Positions 8,975 to 17,430 of a stretch of DNA of 64,000 bases are shown here, piece after piece (positions within the stretch are counted from its first letter, which is position 1; the number at the start of each line of letters is the position of its first letter). The notes below the pieces were generated by a model. The model worked only from the letters and a program-made list of their open reading frames with translations, was not told where the DNA came from and made no database searches. A program made the position numbers and the translations under genes. Location of the stretch: the NCBI GenBank assembly GCA_023265045.1, contig JAHFUQ010000004.1, positions 36,958 to 100,957 on the forward strand. The letters are read 5' to 3'. The stretch comes from Acidimicrobiia bacterium (lineage in GTDB: Bacteria > Actinomycetota > Acidimicrobiia > Acidimicrobiales > AC-14).

Positions 8975-9358
8975 CTACGCGGGCCCAGGCACGAGCCGCT
9001 CGAGTAGTCGAGGCTCGGCGGGCCAGGCTTCGAACAGAACCTCGCGGGGGACGCCGCGGGCCGCGTATCGAAGGGCGAGGGCGACGACGACAACATCGTC
9101 GAGCGGTCCGATGACGGGGAGGAACTCGGGGATCAAGTCGATAGGCGACACGACCCAGAGACCGGCCACGCCGACGGCCAGCTTCGGGCGTCGGGGTACG
9201 CGCGGATCCTTTCGAAGCCGGCGCACGGTCGTGGCGCACGCAGGGAGCACGGTCGCGAGGTCCTTGGCGGTGCCGGGCGGCAGGCGGCGCGCCAGCAGGA
9301 TGAGTACCCCCCACGAGGTGACGATTACCGCGAGCGCGATCGCGAGAAGGCGGATCAT
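8975..9358 (-). CDS. YkvA-like DUF1232 small membrane protein
   Basis: 127 residues. An N-terminal membrane segment (IRLLAIALAVIVTSWGVLILLA) is followed by the DUF1232 core, W-V-V-S-P-I-D-L-I-P-E-F then GPLDD, the invariant signature of this family. The function of DUF1232/YkvA proteins is not established. The ATG at 9358 overlaps the stop of the upstream M56 peptidase gene by four bases (ATGA), so the two were cotranscribed. Confidence 0.8.
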   Translation of the reverse strand: MIRLLAIALAVIVTSWGVLILLARRLPPGTAKDLATVLPACATTVRRLRKDPRVPRRPKLAVGVAGLWVVSPIDLIPEFLPVIGPLDDVVVVALALRYAARGVPREVLFEAWPAEPRLLERLVPGPA

Positions 9359-10250
9359 CGGTGTGACCACACACGGGCAGCTTCGAAGAACCGCTCGGTG
9401 TCGTGGGCCGCCCACGCGAAGGCGAGTGCGGCTGCGAACGAGATCGCGACGAGAACCCATGCGGGTCGCGTCCGCCGGTTTGGCTCGACGAGCAACGCCG
9501 CCACCCGGTCGGTCACCCCGTGACCGTGGAACAGGAGCGTCGGTGCTCCGGCCGCGACGTTGGCTCCGCCGAGCACGCCGAGCGCCGCCTTGGCCAGTGC
9601 GGTCGCGAGAACCGGTCGGCCTGTCCTGCTGGCCGCGTCTTCGTCGGCCCAGCGTTCCAGGGCGAAGCGGGTGTCGCGGACCATGCCGATCAGCGCGGGG
9701 TTCAGCGCGGCGGCCAGTCTTACGTCGTGATGAACATCGAGTGGCACTGACGCACGTGGGCGCGCTCGTGCGCGATGACCGCGGCCCTCTCGTCCGCATC
9801 GAGGACTTGGAGCAGGGACGCGGTGATCACGACGGCGCCCCTGCGGGTCAGGATGCCCCCGACGGCGTAAGCCGCCGGGACCGGGTCGTCGACGATGACG
9901 ACCGCGTCGTTGAACCGCCCTCCGATCGCACGTCGCAGCTGCGCGGCGTCGAGGCGCTCCGCGGCAAGCGCCTTGAGTTCGCGAACCGCTCGCCACGCGA
10001 TCAGCAGCAGCAACGCGAGCGCGACGAGCGACACCCAAACGGGCGTCGGCGAATGCGACGCCACGGTGCCCGGTCGCCACCGGCCCAGTTCCGCAACGAA
10101 GGGGACCTGCGCCGGCAACGGGCACGCCAACAATACGAGCGCCCCGATAGTTGCGCCGGCGAGCGCGACGGCGGCGCTCGCGATCGCCCATGCCGCGGCC
10201 CGCGGCCACAACCGGCGTGAGGCAAGACGGCTCAGGGCCGCGACGATCAC
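9355..10250 (-). pseudogene. M56/M48-type membrane metallopeptidase with one frameshift
   Basis: A GTG at 10250 starts two membrane segments (about 18-43 and 72-88), then a cytoplasmic zinc-protease core with AVIAHERAHVRQ, the HExxH motif at 161-165. Upstream AYAVGGILTRRGAVVITASLL is the usual strand pair of BlaR1/M56 and HtpX-like proteases. At about 9730 one missing base ends the frame (ITT-stop). The next frame continues as VRLAAALNPALIGMVRD and EDAASRTGRPVLATAL, the expected C-terminal half with the third zinc ligand E of the E-D-A-A motif. No BlaI-type repressor is adjacent. Confidence 0.65.
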
Positions 10251-10480
10251 CGACGCCGCAAAGGGTCGACGACGTCCTCCAGGCGATCCGTCGTGTGCAC
10301 AACGGCGACCATGTCGATGATGGATTTGGCGGCCAATCCAGGGATCGATGTGCTGCCGATGTGCTCGATCGGGCGCGCCAGCCATGGGCGGAGCACCGGT
10401 TCGATCCGATCGCGCTGATTCTCGAAGGAACGTGGCCACGCCGCGTCGTACGTCGAGATCACGATTGGATCACTACGCAT
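10247..10480 (-). pseudogene. GrpB-family protein, N-terminal fragment
   Basis: 77 residues from an ATG at 10480. The start ISTYDAAWPRSFENQRDRI and the motif IEHIGSTSIPGLAAKSIIDM are diagnostic of GrpB/UPF0157 nucleotidyltransferase-like proteins, normally about 170 residues. The frame ends after residue 77, exactly where the M56 gene begins (GTGA overlap). The second half was probably lost in a deletion that joined the two genes. Confidence 0.7.
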
Positions 10481-10632
10481 GCCACGGTCTATCGCGCTCG
10501 ACGTCTTGGCAAACAGTTCTTCCGCCGAGCTGGTCCAAGCTAAGTGCGCAACCGAACGACGGGTGCCAGGCGCACCGACCCCGCGGCAGTACGAACGTCG
10601 CGGGCCGTCCGTGGCGCTGCCAGGCTGTCGAC

Positions 10633-11127
10633 GTGGACGACTCCGCATGGGAACCATTCCATCGTGGCAGCCTGGCGGTCGGGCAGGGGCACGCCCTGTA
10701 CTTCGAGGAAGTCGGCAAGGCCGACGGCTCACCGGTCCTCTACCTCCACGGCGGTCCTGGGTCGGGATGCACGGCTGGTTCCCGCCGAAGCTTCGATCCG
10801 GGCCGGCATCGCGGCATCCTTTTCGACCAACGAGGCGCGGGCCGGAGCCGTCCTGCCGCATCGGAGCATGACTTCGACTTCCCATCGGTCAACCTTGACC
10901 ACCACGTCGCCGACATCGAACTGCTTCGCGAACAGCTCGGTCTCGATCGGTGGGCGGTGTTCGGGGCCTCCTGGGGCTCTGTGCTCGGGATCGCGTATGC
11001 CGAGAGGCACCCGGAGCGGGTCAGCGCCCTTGTGGCCGCCGCCGTGAGCACCGGCACGGCCGAGGACATCGAGTGGCTCACTGGCGCGTCATCGCAGGTC
11101 AGCGGCGGTTTGATCGGCTCGATATAG
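10633..11127 (+). pseudogene. Proline iminopeptidase-like alpha/beta hydrolase, truncated at an island end-repeat
   Basis: 164 residues from a GTG at 10633. The oxyanion motif H-G-G-P-G (39-43), the strand LFDQRGAGRSRP and the nucleophile elbow G-A-S-W-G-S (Ser about 114) identify proline iminopeptidase. The family is about 310 residues and its catalytic Asp and His lie in the second half, which is absent. Homologous sequence stops after EDIEWLTG at about 11084. That is the first base of the end-repeat described at 11085, so the gene was cut by that recombination junction. Confidence 0.75.
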
Positions 11128-11335
11128 CGCACTGTAGCCACCTGAAGAGCGATGGGATGCGGACTCTCAGCGGACTCGGGGCGGTGCGTTCGAGCGGTCG
11201 CCCGACGCGGAACGGCGGCGGCTGAGCCCTCGCGCCGCGCTGTCGACGCAGTCGAGGCGCGAGCAGACCGGCGGCGTGTCTCAGCCATCAGCCGTCTAAT
11301 GGGCGCGACGGCGGCGACGGCGCGACATGCGTAGG
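11085..11335 (+). repeat. Island end-repeat, copy 1 (R1)
   Basis: Two conserved blocks are shared with copy 2 at 16723. Block one, 11085-11182, begins CGCGTCATCGCAGGTCAGCG and includes TAGCGCACTGTAGCCACC and ATGCGGACTCTCAGCGGACT (11157-11176). Block two, from 11284, is GCCATCAGCCgTCTAATGGG followed by CGCGAC. The middle is diverged and 9 bp longer than in copy 2. It lies directly after the truncated hydrolase. I read it as one end of an integrated element. The following bases to 11553 contain no gene I can support. Confidence 0.7.
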
Positions 11336-11553
11336 ACCCGGTGACCTCGGCCGAGCGCGATGCCCGGACGGCGGCGGAGGGCTGGCGTCCCAGGTACGGA
11401 CTGGCCGGGAATGCGGCCGCGAGTAGCGAGCGCGCGAGGGGCAGGCCGGCAGCGCCTCCCCTGCGGGTCCGGCAGGACCCGCGCTGTCGTAGGTCGCTCA
11501 AGTTCATGCCAACCAGCGCGGGTCCGGGCGCGGTCACCAAGAAGCCGGGCAGC

Positions 11554-12474
11554 TCACGGGCCGGAGGCATCAGCTGCATGTAGGAAGCGCTCCACGGTCT
11601 GCAGGTAGCGCTCGGCCTCCTCGACATGGGGCATATGACTCGACTCTTCGAACACGACCCACTCCGCTCCGGCGATGCCGTCGGCGATCGGCTGGACGAC
11701 GCGAGGCGTCGCCTCGTCGTAGCGCCCTGAGAGGACCAGGGTCGGCACGTCGATCTCGCCGAGGCGACCTGTGATGTCCCAATCCCTGAGCGTTCCAGTG
11801 GCGTTGAACTCGCTGCTGCCGGCCATCGTGCTGTAGACGGTCGGATCCGCATGGAGGGCAGCGAAGGTGCGCTGGACCTCGGCGGGCGGCGGATCCAGCC
11901 GGCACACGTGCCGGCGGTAGTAGGCCTGCGAAGCCTCCTGGTACTCCGGGGTGTCGGTGGTCCCGCTGGCATGGGCGCCATCGAGGACCGCCCGGACCTC
12001 CGACGGGAGCTCCGACATGAGCCGCGCCGCCTCCGCCATCCACAGGGCGGTCGAGGCAGGAGCATCGGCGACCACGATCGAGCGCAGACCCGCCGGATGG
12101 CGGAGTGCGTGCTCCATGGCGAGCATCCCACCCCACGACTGACCCAGAAGGTGGTAAGCGCCGTCGATCGCCAGGTGGCGAAGGAGCATGTCCAGCTCTC
12201 GCAAGAAGAGCTCGATGGTCCAGAACTCTCTCGGCGCATCCGGCCGGTGGGTCGAGCGTCCGTTCCCGACCTGGTCGTAGAGCACGCAGGCCCGGCCGGA
12301 TTCGGCGAGCGTCGACACCGACGTCAGGTAGTCGTGGGTGGCGCCTGGACCTCCGTGGCAGATCACGAGGGGCGCGGGACCACTGCGCAGGTCACCGACG
12401 ATCCGGTACCAGGTCTGTAGGCCGTCCCACTCCATCACGTCCTCGGACGTCGTCGTAGCCTCGGATGTGGTCAT
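11554..12474 (-). CDS. Proline iminopeptidase-family alpha/beta hydrolase
   Basis: 306 residues, full family length. Visible parts are the oxyanion motif H-G-G-P-G at 40-44, VLYDQVGNGRS, the nucleophile elbow G-Q-S-W-G-G with Ser113, a helical cap, the acid strand VLSGRYDEATP and the catalytic His in ESSHMPHVEE. This is the proline-iminopeptidase/tricorn-interacting-factor group, which releases N-terminal proline or hydrolyses related amides and esters. An AAGGAGGA ribosome-binding site lies just before the ATG. It is divergent from the SARP-type regulator with a 75-bp shared promoter region, so that regulator may control it. Confidence 0.85.
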   Translation of the reverse strand: MTTSEATTTSEDVMEWDGLQTWYRIVGDLRSGPAPLVICHGGPGATHDYLTSVSTLAESGRACVLYDQVGNGRSTHRPDAPREFWTIELFLRELDMLLRHLAIDGAYHLLGQSWGGMLAMEHALRHPAGLRSIVVADAPASTALWMAEAARLMSELPSEVRAVLDGAHASGTTDTPEYQEASQAYYRRHVCRLDPPPAEVQRTFAALHADPTVYSTMAGSSEFNATGTLRDWDITGRLGEIDVPTLVLSGRYDEATPRVVQPIADGIAGAEWVVFEESSHMPHVEEAERYLQTVERFLHAADASGP

Positions 12475-12549
12475 GCTGTCCTCCTTGCCAAAGCCCATGG
12501 ACGCACGATCGCAGGGACCGCTGTCACCTCTCCCCCAGATCACTGTCAG

Positions 12550-15474
12550 GTGAGCACCATCGTTCGCATCTCGGTGCTCGGGCCGACACAGGTCCACGTC
12601 GGCCAGCGGGCCGTGGCGCTTCGCAGTCTGCGACAACGGCGCCTTATCGCCTGCCTGGCCCTGCATCAACCGAACGCTGTGTCCACGGATCGGCTTGTCG
12701 AGGCGATCTGGGGCGACCGGCTTCCCGCCGATCCTTCGGCCGCCCTGCAGAACCAGATCAGCCGGCTCCGAGGCAGCATCGGCGCAGCTGTCCCCGCCAT
12801 TGTCACCATGCCTTCCGGATACGGGCTCTGCGAGGAGGTGCTCCTCGACATCGCCGACTTCGGAGGTCGGGTGGCGCTCGCCCGAAGCGAGCCCGATGCG
12901 GAGCGGCAGGTGAACCACTTCGAGCGCGCCCTGGCCCTCTGGCGTGGCTCCGCGTACGAGGATCTCGACGTAGACGACGCACGCGCCGAGTCGTCCCGAT
13001 TGGAGGAACTGAGACTCCTCGCGCAGGAGGGCCTTGGCGCGGCGCTGGTCGGAGGAGGGCGACCCGGCCCTGCCGTGGCCCTCCTGGAACGTTTTTGTGC
13101 CGAACATCCACTACGCGAGCACGCTCGGACCGTTCTGGCCGAGGGCCTCCTCGAGATGGGCCGGCGAGGGGAGGCACTCCGCACTCTGAACGACCTGCGG
13201 AGATGCCTCACCGTGGAGCTCGGAATCGATCCGCCGCCCGCTGCCCTGCGACTGGAGGAGAGGATTCTCGAAACCCAGAGCGGCACACGTGCACCGGATA
13301 CGTTCACCCACGCTGGCCCGATGCTTCCCGTCTTCGGTCGGGCCCTCGACGCTGAGCGCGTCGACGAGCGGCTGCGCGACGCGAGGGTCGTCACCCTCGT
13401 GGGTCCGGGTGGAGTCGGCAAGACGACGCTGGCCATGGTCGTCGTCGACCGTATCCGTCGCCGCTTCGAGCATGGCGCCGTCGTCGTGCCCCTGAGCGGC
13501 GCGACCGTCGGCGACGAAGTGGCGACCGTGGTTGCTCACTCCCTGCGGATCGATCGTGAGGCGCAGGAGGACTGGCTTGAGCGCATCACTGAGTCCCTGA
13601 TCGCCCGCGACCTCCTGCTCGTACTCGACAACGCCGAGCACGTGGTGCACGCCACGGCGAAGCTGGTGGTGACGGTCGCGGCGCGGACTTCCTGCCGGAT
13701 ACTCGTCACAAGCCGTGAGCCGCTGGGCATCTCTGGGGAGGCGGTCCACCGGGTGGACCCGCTCAAGGTGGAGGCTGACGCCGAGAATCCCGCCGTCGCG
13801 CTCTTCGCTGATCGTGCCGCTGCCCTGCGACCCGAGTGGTCACTCAGCGAGGAAACGATGCCTGTTGTCGCCGACATCTGCCGCCGCCTGGACGGTCTGC
13901 CCATCGCCATAGAGCTCGCCGTCGCTCAGCTCCGGTACCGCTCTCTCCTTGAGCTGCGGCATCGCTCGCTGCGGCCACTTGACCTGGCTGGCCCGAAGAG
14001 GGCAGAACCTCGACACCGCCGCTTGCGAGACGTGCTCGACTGGTCATACGAGCTTCTCGATCCCACTGCGAAGAGGGTGTTCGATCGCTTGGGCTTGTTC
14101 CTCGACGGCTTCACGCTCGAGCCGGTCACGCTCGTCTGCGGCGACGTCGTGGAGCCTGCGCGGTTCGAAGGTCTCTTGGAGGAGCTCATCGACCGATCAC
14201 TCGTAGTGAGAGAGGACCGGCCGTACGGGACGCGCTACCGCCTACTCGAACTCGTCCGTCTCTACGCGCTCGAACACCTCGGCGCCGCTCCCGACTACGA
14301 CTCCGTGGCCGATCGCTACGCCGCGGCCATCGTCGTCGAGACCGAGCTGGCCAGGCAGGGCGTCTTCGGACCCGCGGAACCGGCTTGGGTCGCCCGGTTC
14401 GACGATGCTCGGGCCAACGTCCACGCCGCATACCAGCGGCTCATGGATCGAGGCCGGATCGACCTGTGCATGCGCCTCGCGTCAGCGTCGTACCTGGTCG
14501 TGTTCCCTAGAGCACGAGGGGACCTGGGGGAGCTGCTCTCGGGAGTACTGGCGGCCGTGGGCGGCCAATGGCCGCAGGTGGCTCCAAGCCCACTTCTGGT
14601 CGAGATGCTTGGGCTCGGGGCCGACGCCGCCGTCCACGCCGGAGACACGACGGGCGCTGAGGCGCTGATCGCGCGGGGCGTGGAGCTCCGAAACCTGGCG
14701 CCAGGCGCCGACCGGTTCTGCTCGGCGGCGGCCGGCGACGCTGCCCTGATTGCTGGGGACCCGGGACGGGCAGCAGGCTTGTACGAAGCCGCCCACGCGG
14801 GCTTCGTCTTCCACGGGGAAGCGGCGCTGGCGGCGTGGATGCAGTCGACGGCTGCCCTCGCCCGGTCCTACCAGGGTCACCCAGACGATCAGGTGGGCCC
14901 GGCGCTCCAGGCGTTGGAGTCTGCCGAACGAACTGGGTCGCCCAGCGCGCGAGCGTTCGCCCGATACGTGCTCGCCGAGGTTCTCGCCGACCGTGATCCC
15001 GCTGAGGCACGGCGGCAGTTGCAGGCGGCGGTGAGCGACGCCGAATCCGTCGACGCAGAGTTCATCGCCGGTCTCGCTCGACTCTCTCTTGCGACTGCCG
15101 CGGCCCGCGACGGCGGACCCCAGGCCGTCGAGCACTTCCGCGTGCTCGTGTCACTGTGGCTCCGTGCCGGGCGGTGGGCCCAGCAATGGATCACCCTTCG
15201 AAGCCTGGCCGTTCTGCTGGCCCGCAGAGGTCTTCACGCCGAGGCGACCACGCTGCTCGGAGCGTTGGCCCGGTACGACGAGCATCCGCCGTGGGGGTCG
15301 GACGCCATCCTGCTCTCCTCCGCCGAGGCCGCGTGTCGAGCGGCACTCGGCCCGTTCGGGTACGACGAGGCGTGGACGGCGGGGGGTTCGTTTGGAAAGG
15401 CCCAAGTGCCGGCGTTTGCGGACAGAGTCCTTCAGCGGCTGGCGCTCCTCGGACCATCAGACGAGCGGCCATGA
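12550..15474 (+). CDS. SARP/AfsR-type STAND transcriptional regulator (winged helix, BTAD, NB-ARC, TPR)
   Basis: 974 residues. An OmpR-like winged helix (about 5-95, with ISVLGPTQVHVG and DRLVEAIWGD) leads into a BTAD domain (about 100-245, with W-R-G-S-A-Y-E-D-L). The NB-ARC ATPase has Walker A G-P-G-G-V-G-K-T at 285-292, Walker B LLLVLDN near 355, and the ILVTSREPL sensor. The C-terminal 400 residues are helical, TPR-like. Such proteins activate neighbouring genes after ligand or nucleotide binding. The GTG at 12550 faces the hydrolase gene across 75 bp, the likely operator. It lies inside the 5.6-kb segment between end-repeat R1 and the tRNA fragment. Confidence 0.9.
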   Translation: MSTIVRISVLGPTQVHVGQRAVALRSLRQRRLIACLALHQPNAVSTDRLVEAIWGDRLPADPSAALQNQISRLRGSIGAAVPAIVTMPSGYGLCEEVLLDIADFGGRVALARSEPDAERQVNHFERALALWRGSAYEDLDVDDARAESSRLEELRLLAQEGLGAALVGGGRPGPAVALLERFCAEHPLREHARTVLAEGLLEMGRRGEALRTLNDLRRCLTVELGIDPPPAALRLEERILETQSGTRAPDTFTHAGPMLPVFGRALDAERVDERLRDARVVTLVGPGGVGKTTLAMVVVDRIRRRFEHGAVVVPLSGATVGDEVATVVAHSLRIDREAQEDWLERITESLIARDLLLVLDNAEHVVHATAKLVVTVAARTSCRILVTSREPLGISGEAVHRVDPLKVEADAENPAVALFADRAAALRPEWSLSEETMPVVADICRRLDGLPIAIELAVAQLRYRSLLELRHRSLRPLDLAGPKRAEPRHRRLRDVLDWSYELLDPTAKRVFDRLGLFLDGFTLEPVTLVCGDVVEPARFEGLLEELIDRSLVVREDRPYGTRYRLLELVRLYALEHLGAAPDYDSVADRYAAAIVVETELARQGVFGPAEPAWVARFDDARANVHAAYQRLMDRGRIDLCMRLASASYLVVFPRARGDLGELLSGVLAAVGGQWPQVAPSPLLVEMLGLGADAAVHAGDTTGAEALIARGVELRNLAPGADRFCSAAAGDAALIAGDPGRAAGLYEAAHAGFVFHGEAALAAWMQSTAALARSYQGHPDDQVGPALQALESAERTGSPSARAFARYVLAEVLADRDPAEARRQLQAAVSDAESVDAEFIAGLARLSLATAAARDGGPQAVEHFRVLVSLWLRAGRWAQQWITLRSLAVLLARRGLHAEATTLLGALARYDEHPPWGSDAILLSSAEAACRAALGPFGYDEAWTAGGSFGKAQVPAFADRVLQRLALLGPSDERP

Positions 15475-15624
15475 GCTCGGCTCGATGAGCGCGGCTGCTG
15501 GGCCACGGCGACCGTCGCCTCTGCCGCGCGGAGGAAACGGCGGCAGGAGGGGCCAACCTCCTGCACACAAAGCGCCGGACGACGCGCCCGAGGTCCCAGG
15601 GAGCCCAGTAAGCCCAAAAGCGGT

Positions 15625-15656
15625 GAGCGAACGCCGGCAAAGCCGGCGGTTCGCTC
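15625..15656 (+). terminator. Strong inverted repeat, terminator-like
   Basis: GAGCGAACGCCGGC, a loop of AAA, then GCCGGCGGTTCGCTC form a 14-bp stem with one bulged G. It lies 150 bp after the regulator stop and 66 bp before vapB. There is no T-run, as is usual in GC-rich actinomycetes. It would separate the two transcription units. Confidence 0.5.
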
Positions 15657-15683
15657 GCCCGTTGCCGGGCGCAATGCGGGCAA

Positions 15684-15716
15684 CCATATATATTGCTCGC
15701 ACGACCGTATATACTC
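15684..15716 (+). promoter_or_regulatory. AT-rich vapB promoter/operator, probably leaderless
   Basis: An AT-rich patch with CCATATATATTG and the palindrome GTATATAC (15707-15714) stands out in GC-rich DNA. TATACT at 15710-15715 is a good -10 element and ends 7 bases before the vapB ATG at 15723, with no ribosome-binding site between. This suggests a leaderless mRNA. The palindrome overlapping the -10 is a plausible autoregulatory operator for the VapBC complex. Confidence 0.5.
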
Positions 15717-15722
15717 TTGGCT

Positions 15723-15917
15723 ATGACAAAACGACTGGTCGACCTCGATGACGAGGCACTAGCCGCGGCACGTGCTCGGCTCCGCACCCAGACCATAAAA
15801 GACACGGTGAACTCGGCCCTCCGCCACGCGGCCGGGGAACGACGCTCGGAGCTTGACCACGCCCTCGACGTCCTCGCCAGGGTCGAACTCGACGAGCGTT
15901 CCAACGCCTGGCGATGA
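15723..15917 (+). CDS. vapB: VapB-type ribbon-helix-helix antitoxin
   Basis: 64 residues. The N-terminus TKRLVDLDDEALAAARARL is the beta-strand and first helix of RHH antitoxins of the actinobacterial VapB family. TIKDTVNSALRHAAGERR forms the second helix, and the C-terminus would wrap the toxin. The stop overlaps the toxin start by four bases (ATGA), coupling their translation. Likely represses its own promoter through the palindrome upstream. Confidence 0.85.
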   Translation: MTKRLVDLDDEALAAARARLRTQTIKDTVNSALRHAAGERRSELDHALDVLARVELDERSNAWR

Positions 15918-16318
15918 CCTACCTGCTCGACACGAGCGTCCTGACCCGACTCCGCGATCCTGCTGTGCGGGCGCGGGTTGAGTCGCTCGACGCCGCCGGG
16001 CTCGCTCGCACGGCGATGACGGATCTCGAGATCGGCTTCTCCGCCCAGTCCGGCGAGCAAGGGGACGCGCTGATGGCTGCGGTTGACGCTTTCGGGCACG
16101 TCGAGATAGGCCCGGCGCATTTCGCTCGGGCACGACAAGTTCAGCGACTCCTCGCCGCCCGCGGCCTCAAGGGCAGGAAGGTCCCAGACCTACTCATCGC
16201 GGCTGCCGGGGAAGCGACGGCGCGAACGGTGCTCCACTACGACGCAGACTTCGACTACATCACTCAGGTCACCGCTCAGGCAACGGAGTGGGTCGTTCCG
16301 AGGGGAACCGTTGACTGA
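15914..16318 (+). CDS. vapC: VapC PIN-domain ribonuclease toxin
   Basis: 134 residues, normal VapC size. The four metal-binding acidic positions of PIN domains are visible: D6 in YLLDTSV, E39 in DLEIGFSA, D92 in VPDLLIAA and an Asp among D110-D114 in HYDADFD. These RNases cleave tRNA or rRNA when released from the antitoxin. An intact module located 330 bp from the tRNA-Ala fragment, consistent with stabilising a mobile segment. Confidence 0.88.
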   Translation: MTYLLDTSVLTRLRDPAVRARVESLDAAGLARTAMTDLEIGFSAQSGEQGDALMAAVDAFGHVEIGPAHFARARQVQRLLAARGLKGRKVPDLLIAAAGEATARTVLHYDADFDYITQVTAQATEWVVPRGTVD

Positions 16319-16645
16319 AGGAGCGGTTCTCGAACGGCAACATCGCGGGGCAACGGGCAGGCCAGCGGCCTGCTCACCCGGCGTATTTCGTGCCCTGTCG
16401 AACGCGCCTCGACACGGCGGCGGACCCCTCCGGGCGATCACAGAATTCCCTTGTCGATGATTCGCTCCCGGGGGTCCGTTGAGAAAGCCCCAGGCCCTTT
16501 CGTCACACCTGGGACACAAATGCCACTGGTAGGGGGTCAGAACCGGATCCTTGGAGGGCTCGTCGTGCGGACTCGATGCGGACTCAGACCTAAAGTTCAC
16601 TTGAGGTCCGCGAGAGTCATTTCGCTGCTGACCAGGACTTTTGCG
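16319..16645. other. Right-end DNA of the upstream element; no gene
   Basis: No credible gene. TAGGGGGTCA at 16530-16539 and the pair TGCGGAC (16566-16572) and ATGCGGACT (16576-16584) recur with the same 10-bp register at 50649, 50675 and 50685. In both places they precede the tRNA-Ala repeat by about 62-64 bp. This looks like a shared element end with recombinase arm-type sites. Confidence 0.5.
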
Positions 16646-16692
16646 GTGGAGACGACCGGACTCGAACCGGCGACCCCCTGCTTGCAAAGCAG
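16646..16692 (-). repeat. tRNA-Ala 3'-half fragment, left attachment-site repeat
   Basis: 47 bp identical to 50757-50803. It spans the acceptor 3' strand, T-arm, variable loop and anticodon arm of tRNA-Ala(TGC), read on the minus strand. Beyond the anticodon arm (from 16693) the tRNA sequence ends and different DNA begins. This is the classic footprint of an element integrated in the 3' part of a tRNA gene, with this copy at the distal end. Confidence 0.8.
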
Positions 16693-16722
16693 AGATCACC
16701 CATTCGGCGACCTGGCCTTTCG

Positions 16723-16965
16723 CGCGTCATCGCAGGTCAGCGGCGGTTTCATCAGCACGTTGTAGCGCACTGTAGCCACCAACGCAGCGATGCAATGCGG
16801 ACTCTCAGCGGACTCCGAGCGTGCCGGAAGGTCGTCCGATCCAGCCCTATCCGTGCCGGCGCGCGCGGCCGACGACGTGGCGAGGCGCGATCGGACCCAG
16901 GGCGTGAGTGGCGCCATCAGCCTTCTAATGGGCGCGACCGACCGGCGCTCGCGACATGGCGTCGT
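16723..16965 (+). repeat. Island end-repeat, copy 2 (R2)
   Basis: Matches copy 1 at 11085 in the block beginning CGCGTCATCGCAGGTCAGCG (16723-16820, including ATGCGGACT at 16795-16803) and in the block GCCATCAGCCtTCTAATGGG from 16913. It starts 30 bp inside the tRNA-Ala fragment and so marks the left inner end of the 34-kb island. Confidence 0.7.
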
Positions 16966-16981
16966 AGTGCCGGACTTCCGT

Positions 16982-17430
16982 TCACCCGATGCAGACGCGG
17001 GACGACACCCGCACATTCTGGGCTCCGAGTCGGGGCCGGTAGCGGATGATGGAGCCGGACCCGCCGGCTGATGGTGCCGAGATGGTCCTCCTGTCGCTCG
17101 GCGCAGTCACGCCGGCGATTCCGCCGTGGCCCGGGTGGGCCCAGTAGCGGGGCAGACGGTGATCATGGGCGACGGCGAGCACGCGCACGTGAAGGTCAGC
17201 GGCCAGGTAAGCGAGGTGATAGGGCAAACAGGCGAACAGGCGCGCCGCGCACCTCCAGATCAGGAGTGAGCCCGTCGATCGGGACGCCCGATCGTGGCCA
17301 GTCGGCGAGCTTGGCGATCATCGCATCGACCGCGTCGAGGAAGGTCGCTCTGAGGCAGCTGGTCGTCCTACCAAGCCGCCGCATCGAGCTTGCAAGCGGC
17401 CTCCGCCGAGAATCGGACGGACAGGCTCAA
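16982..17430 (-). pseudogene. RelE/ParE-family toxin, multiply inactivated
   Basis: Starting at a TTG that overlaps the antitoxin stop (TTGA), the frame gives SVRFSAEAACKLDAAAW then a TAG where a Tyr is expected. After a shift, FLDAVDAMIAKLADWPRSG and DLEVRGAPVRLF appear. An extra T near 17228 then shifts the frame to PYHLAYLAADLHVRVLAVAHD and RLPRYW. These pieces in order are a complete RelE/ParE toxin of about 95 residues, carrying one nonsense codon and at least two frameshifts. The last frame runs on to 16982. The toxin is dead while its antitoxin is intact. Confidence 0.7.
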
